From Bacteroidota bacterium (lineage in GTDB: Bacteria > Bacteroidota > Ignavibacteria > Ignavibacteriales > Melioribacteraceae): 64,000 nt of DNA. The position numbers and the translations under genes are program-made. Positions 62,186 to 64,000 of the stretch are shown here, one piece after another. Each line of letters begins with the position of its first letter. Position 1 is the first letter of the stretch. A model generated the notes under the pieces. That model was not told where the DNA came from, did not search any database, and was given only the letters and a program-made list of their open reading frames with translations. The DNA lies in assembly GCA_021820065.1 (NCBI GenBank), contig JAKAEE010000001.1, forward strand, positions 1 to 64,000. The letters are read 5' to 3'.

Positions 62186-63592
62186 ATGAAAGACATTTTT
62201 ATTAAGGAAAATTTTCTACTGTTCAACAAAACTGCAGAGGAACTTTATTTTGAGTATGCTAAAGATCAGCCGATTGTAGATTATCATTGTCATCTTCCTG
62301 TTCAGGAAATTGCAGAGAATAGAAAATTTGAAAACATTACGCGGGTTTGGCTCAACGGTGATCATTACAAATGGCGCGCCATGCGGGCTGATGGAGTAGA
62401 TGAAAAATTTATTACCGGAAACGGAACGGACAAAGAAAAATTTTTCAAATGGGCGGAAACTGTTCCGCACGCCTTGAAAAATCCTCTTTACCATTGGACC
62501 CACATGGAATTGAAAAAACCTTTTGGAATTTCTGATCGTCTTTTGAATTCCGATACTGCCGAAAGTATCTGGAATGAATGTAATGAACAGCTTCAAAGAG
62601 ATGATTTTTCAACACAAGGCATAATTGGAAAATTCAATGTGGAAATAATTTGTACGACTGATGATCCAACTGATTCACTCGAATTTCATCAGGCGATAAA
62701 GAAGAAGCCGTTTGGCACTAAGGTTATTCCTACGTTTCGCCCGGATAAAGCTCTGGCAGTTGAAAATTTAGAAGAGTTTAGTAAATGGCTAAATAAGTTA
62801 GAAGCGGCGTCCGGTATCTCCGTCTCTAACTACAAATTATTTATAGATGCAATACGAAAACGTCATGATTATTTTCATAATAACAGTTGCAGACTCTCGG
62901 ATCAAGGAATAGAGACTGCCTATGCCGAAGATTTTACAGCGGAAGAAATTAATTCTATCTTTTCAAAAATATTATTGAAAAAAGAATTGAGCGTTACCGA
63001 AATTCTAAAATTTAAGTCTTCGATGATGTATGAATTAGGAGTAATGAATTATGAAAAAGGATGGATTCAGCAATTACATCTCGGTGCATTAAGAAATAAT
63101 AATACAAGGTTAATACGTAAACTTGGCGCCGATGTTGGCGCAGACTCTATTGGTGATTTTGAAATTGCCAAACCGTTGTCTAGATTTTTAAACAAGCTTG
63201 ATAATGAAACCAAATTAACTAAAACAATTATTTATAATCTTAACCCCCGTGATAATGAACTGATAGCTACAATGATTGGTAACTTTCAAGATGGAACGGT
63301 TGCCGGTAAATTACAATATGGAAGCGCATGGTGGTTCTTAGATCAAAAGAGCGGAATAGAAAAACAGATTGATGCTCTTTCTAACATGGGTTTACTCAGC
63401 CGTTTTGTAGGAATGTTAACTGATTCAAGAAGTTTTTTATCATATCCCCGCCATGATTATTTTAGAAGAATATTATGCAATGTAATTGGAAATGAAATTG
63501 AGCAGGGTTTAATTCCTAATGATATTGGTTTAGCCGGTAAAATGATTTCGGATATTTGTTACCTAAACGCTAAGAACTATTTCAACTTTTAG
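62186..63592 (+). CDS. uxaC: Glucuronate isomerase UxaC
   Basis: 468 residues, GGAG RBS. Amidohydrolase-type fold: metal-site DYHCHLP (H34, H36), NITRVWLNGDHYKWRAMRADG, CTTDDPTDSLEFHQ and SRSFLSYPRHDYFRRI. Converts glucuronate to fructuronate and galacturonate to tagaturonate; UxaE then merges the two. Confidence 0.97.
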   Translation: MKDIFIKENFLLFNKTAEELYFEYAKDQPIVDYHCHLPVQEIAENRKFENITRVWLNGDHYKWRAMRADGVDEKFITGNGTDKEKFFKWAETVPHALKNPLYHWTHMELKKPFGISDRLLNSDTAESIWNECNEQLQRDDFSTQGIIGKFNVEIICTTDDPTDSLEFHQAIKKKPFGTKVIPTFRPDKALAVENLEEFSKWLNKLEAASGISVSNYKLFIDAIRKRHDYFHNNSCRLSDQGIETAYAEDFTAEEINSIFSKILLKKELSVTEILKFKSSMMYELGVMNYEKGWIQQLHLGALRNNNTRLIRKLGADVGADSIGDFEIAKPLSRFLNKLDNETKLTKTIIYNLNPRDNELIATMIGNFQDGTVAGKLQYGSAWWFLDQKSGIEKQIDALSNMGLLSRFVGMLTDSRSFLSYPRHDYFRRILCNVIGNEIEQGLIPNDIGLAGKMISDICYLNAKNYFNF

Positions 63593-63619
63593 ATTATAAA
63601 AATTATTAGTGAAAGAATT

Positions 63620-64000
63620 ATGCAGTCCAAACATATTACATTAAATGATATTGCAAAGAGACTTAATGTTTCAATTGTAACAATATCAAAAGCTTTGCGC
63701 GGTCATCCCGACATTTCGCCCAAGACGACTCAACTTGTTAGAACAATGGCAGAACAATTGGGCTACTCGCCAAATTTTATGGCAAGAAATCTCTCGGCGA
63801 AAAAGTCTAACACAATCGGTGTGGTAGTTCCTAAAATAGCTCATCATTTTTTTGGTTCGATCATTGAACATATTTATAATTATGCTTTCGGACATAACTA
63901 TGAAATTATTCTTACTGTTTCTCAAGAAAGCGAACTTCGAGAGAAAAAGCATATTCAAACTCTTCTGTCAATGAGAGTGGATGGAATTATTATTTCGATT
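63620..64000 (+). CDS. LacI-family transcriptional regulator (partial, runs off the right edge)
   Basis: 127 visible residues. LacI helix-turn-helix and hinge: ITLNDIAKRLNVSIVTISKALRGHPDISPKTTQLV and GYSPNFMARNLSAKKSNTIGVVVPKIAHHFFG, followed by the start of the sugar-binding domain. As last gene of the operon it is the likely uronate-responsive repressor. The start is inferred at ATG 63620. Confidence 0.9.
   Translation, partial: MQSKHITLNDIAKRLNVSIVTISKALRGHPDISPKTTQLVRTMAEQLGYSPNFMARNLSAKKSNTIGVVVPKIAHHFFGSIIEHIYNYAFGHNYEIILTVSQESELREKKHIQTLLSMRVDGIIISI

Overview
The window looks like a chromosomal segment from a free-living, denitrification-capable member of the Ignavibacteria (Bacteroidota/Chlorobiota side of the tree). 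This rests on: A+T-rich DNA; two secreted proteins ending in a type IX secretion (Por) C-terminal sorting domain with the YQNYPNPFNPSTT signature; abundant outer-membrane beta-barrels; and many sigma-54 activators, STAS and SpoIIE-type proteins. The taxonomic call is an inference from protein style, not from a marker gene. No rRNA, tRNA, complete transposon or CRISPR array was seen.

Layout. 1-7.1 kb is a nitrite/nitric-oxide module: a divergently transcribed polyferredoxin, then a tight operon of NirK-cytochrome c lipoprotein, NirV-like protein, SCO protein, RIC/ScdA iron-sulfur repair protein and a methyltransferase, ending against a convergent Rrf2 regulator with three cysteines. 7.2-14.4 kb holds secreted and surface proteins (a lysine-rich repeat protein, a T9SS propeller protein, two beta-barrels, RlpA) plus an OmpR/HisKA two-component pair. 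14.8-17.3 kb has a glycosyltransferase overlapping a GalT/HIT-like DUF4922 protein. 17.3-22.2 kb is a signalling operon (PAS kinase, NtrC-type regulator, STAS, receiver-SpoIIE phosphatase). 22.5-31 kb has a U32 protein, another STAS protein and a second regulatory/secreted cluster (lipoprotein, GAF-sigma54 activator, PEGA Ser/Thr kinase, Kelch-T9SS protein, TPR/DUF5683-like protein). 31-37 kb is mixed housekeeping (PhzF, YjjX, esterase, GNAT, Tat-exported metallo-hydrolase, PadR) and one SIR2-like protein.

36.9-40.9 kb carries rsmG-mnmG-mnmE, with two identical 16-bp parS-like sites between mnmG and mnmE, suggesting proximity to the replication origin. 41.4-47.2 kb, between mnmE and hppA, is an accessory/defence island. 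It holds an orphan 5'-truncated Cas1, an AbiEii-type nucleotidyltransferase with a small partner, an orphan HicB, and a TOTE-type primase / helicase-phospholipase D system whose two halves lie in one frame, separated by a TGA codon. A proton-pumping pyrophosphatase follows.

51-64 kb is a hexuronate catabolic operon (kduD, uxaE, SDR-type uxuB, kdgK, HAD, LarA-family protein, gnd, kduI, eda, MFS transporter, uxaC, LacI regulator). No mannonate dehydratase gene is visible. Instead there is a nickel-pincer (LarA-type) racemase/epimerase with all expected ligand residues next to 6-phosphogluconate dehydrogenase, which suggests a mannonate-gluconate branch. Palindromic repeats have inserted in frame into coding sequence at least three times (two in a T9SS sorting domain, one in kdgK).
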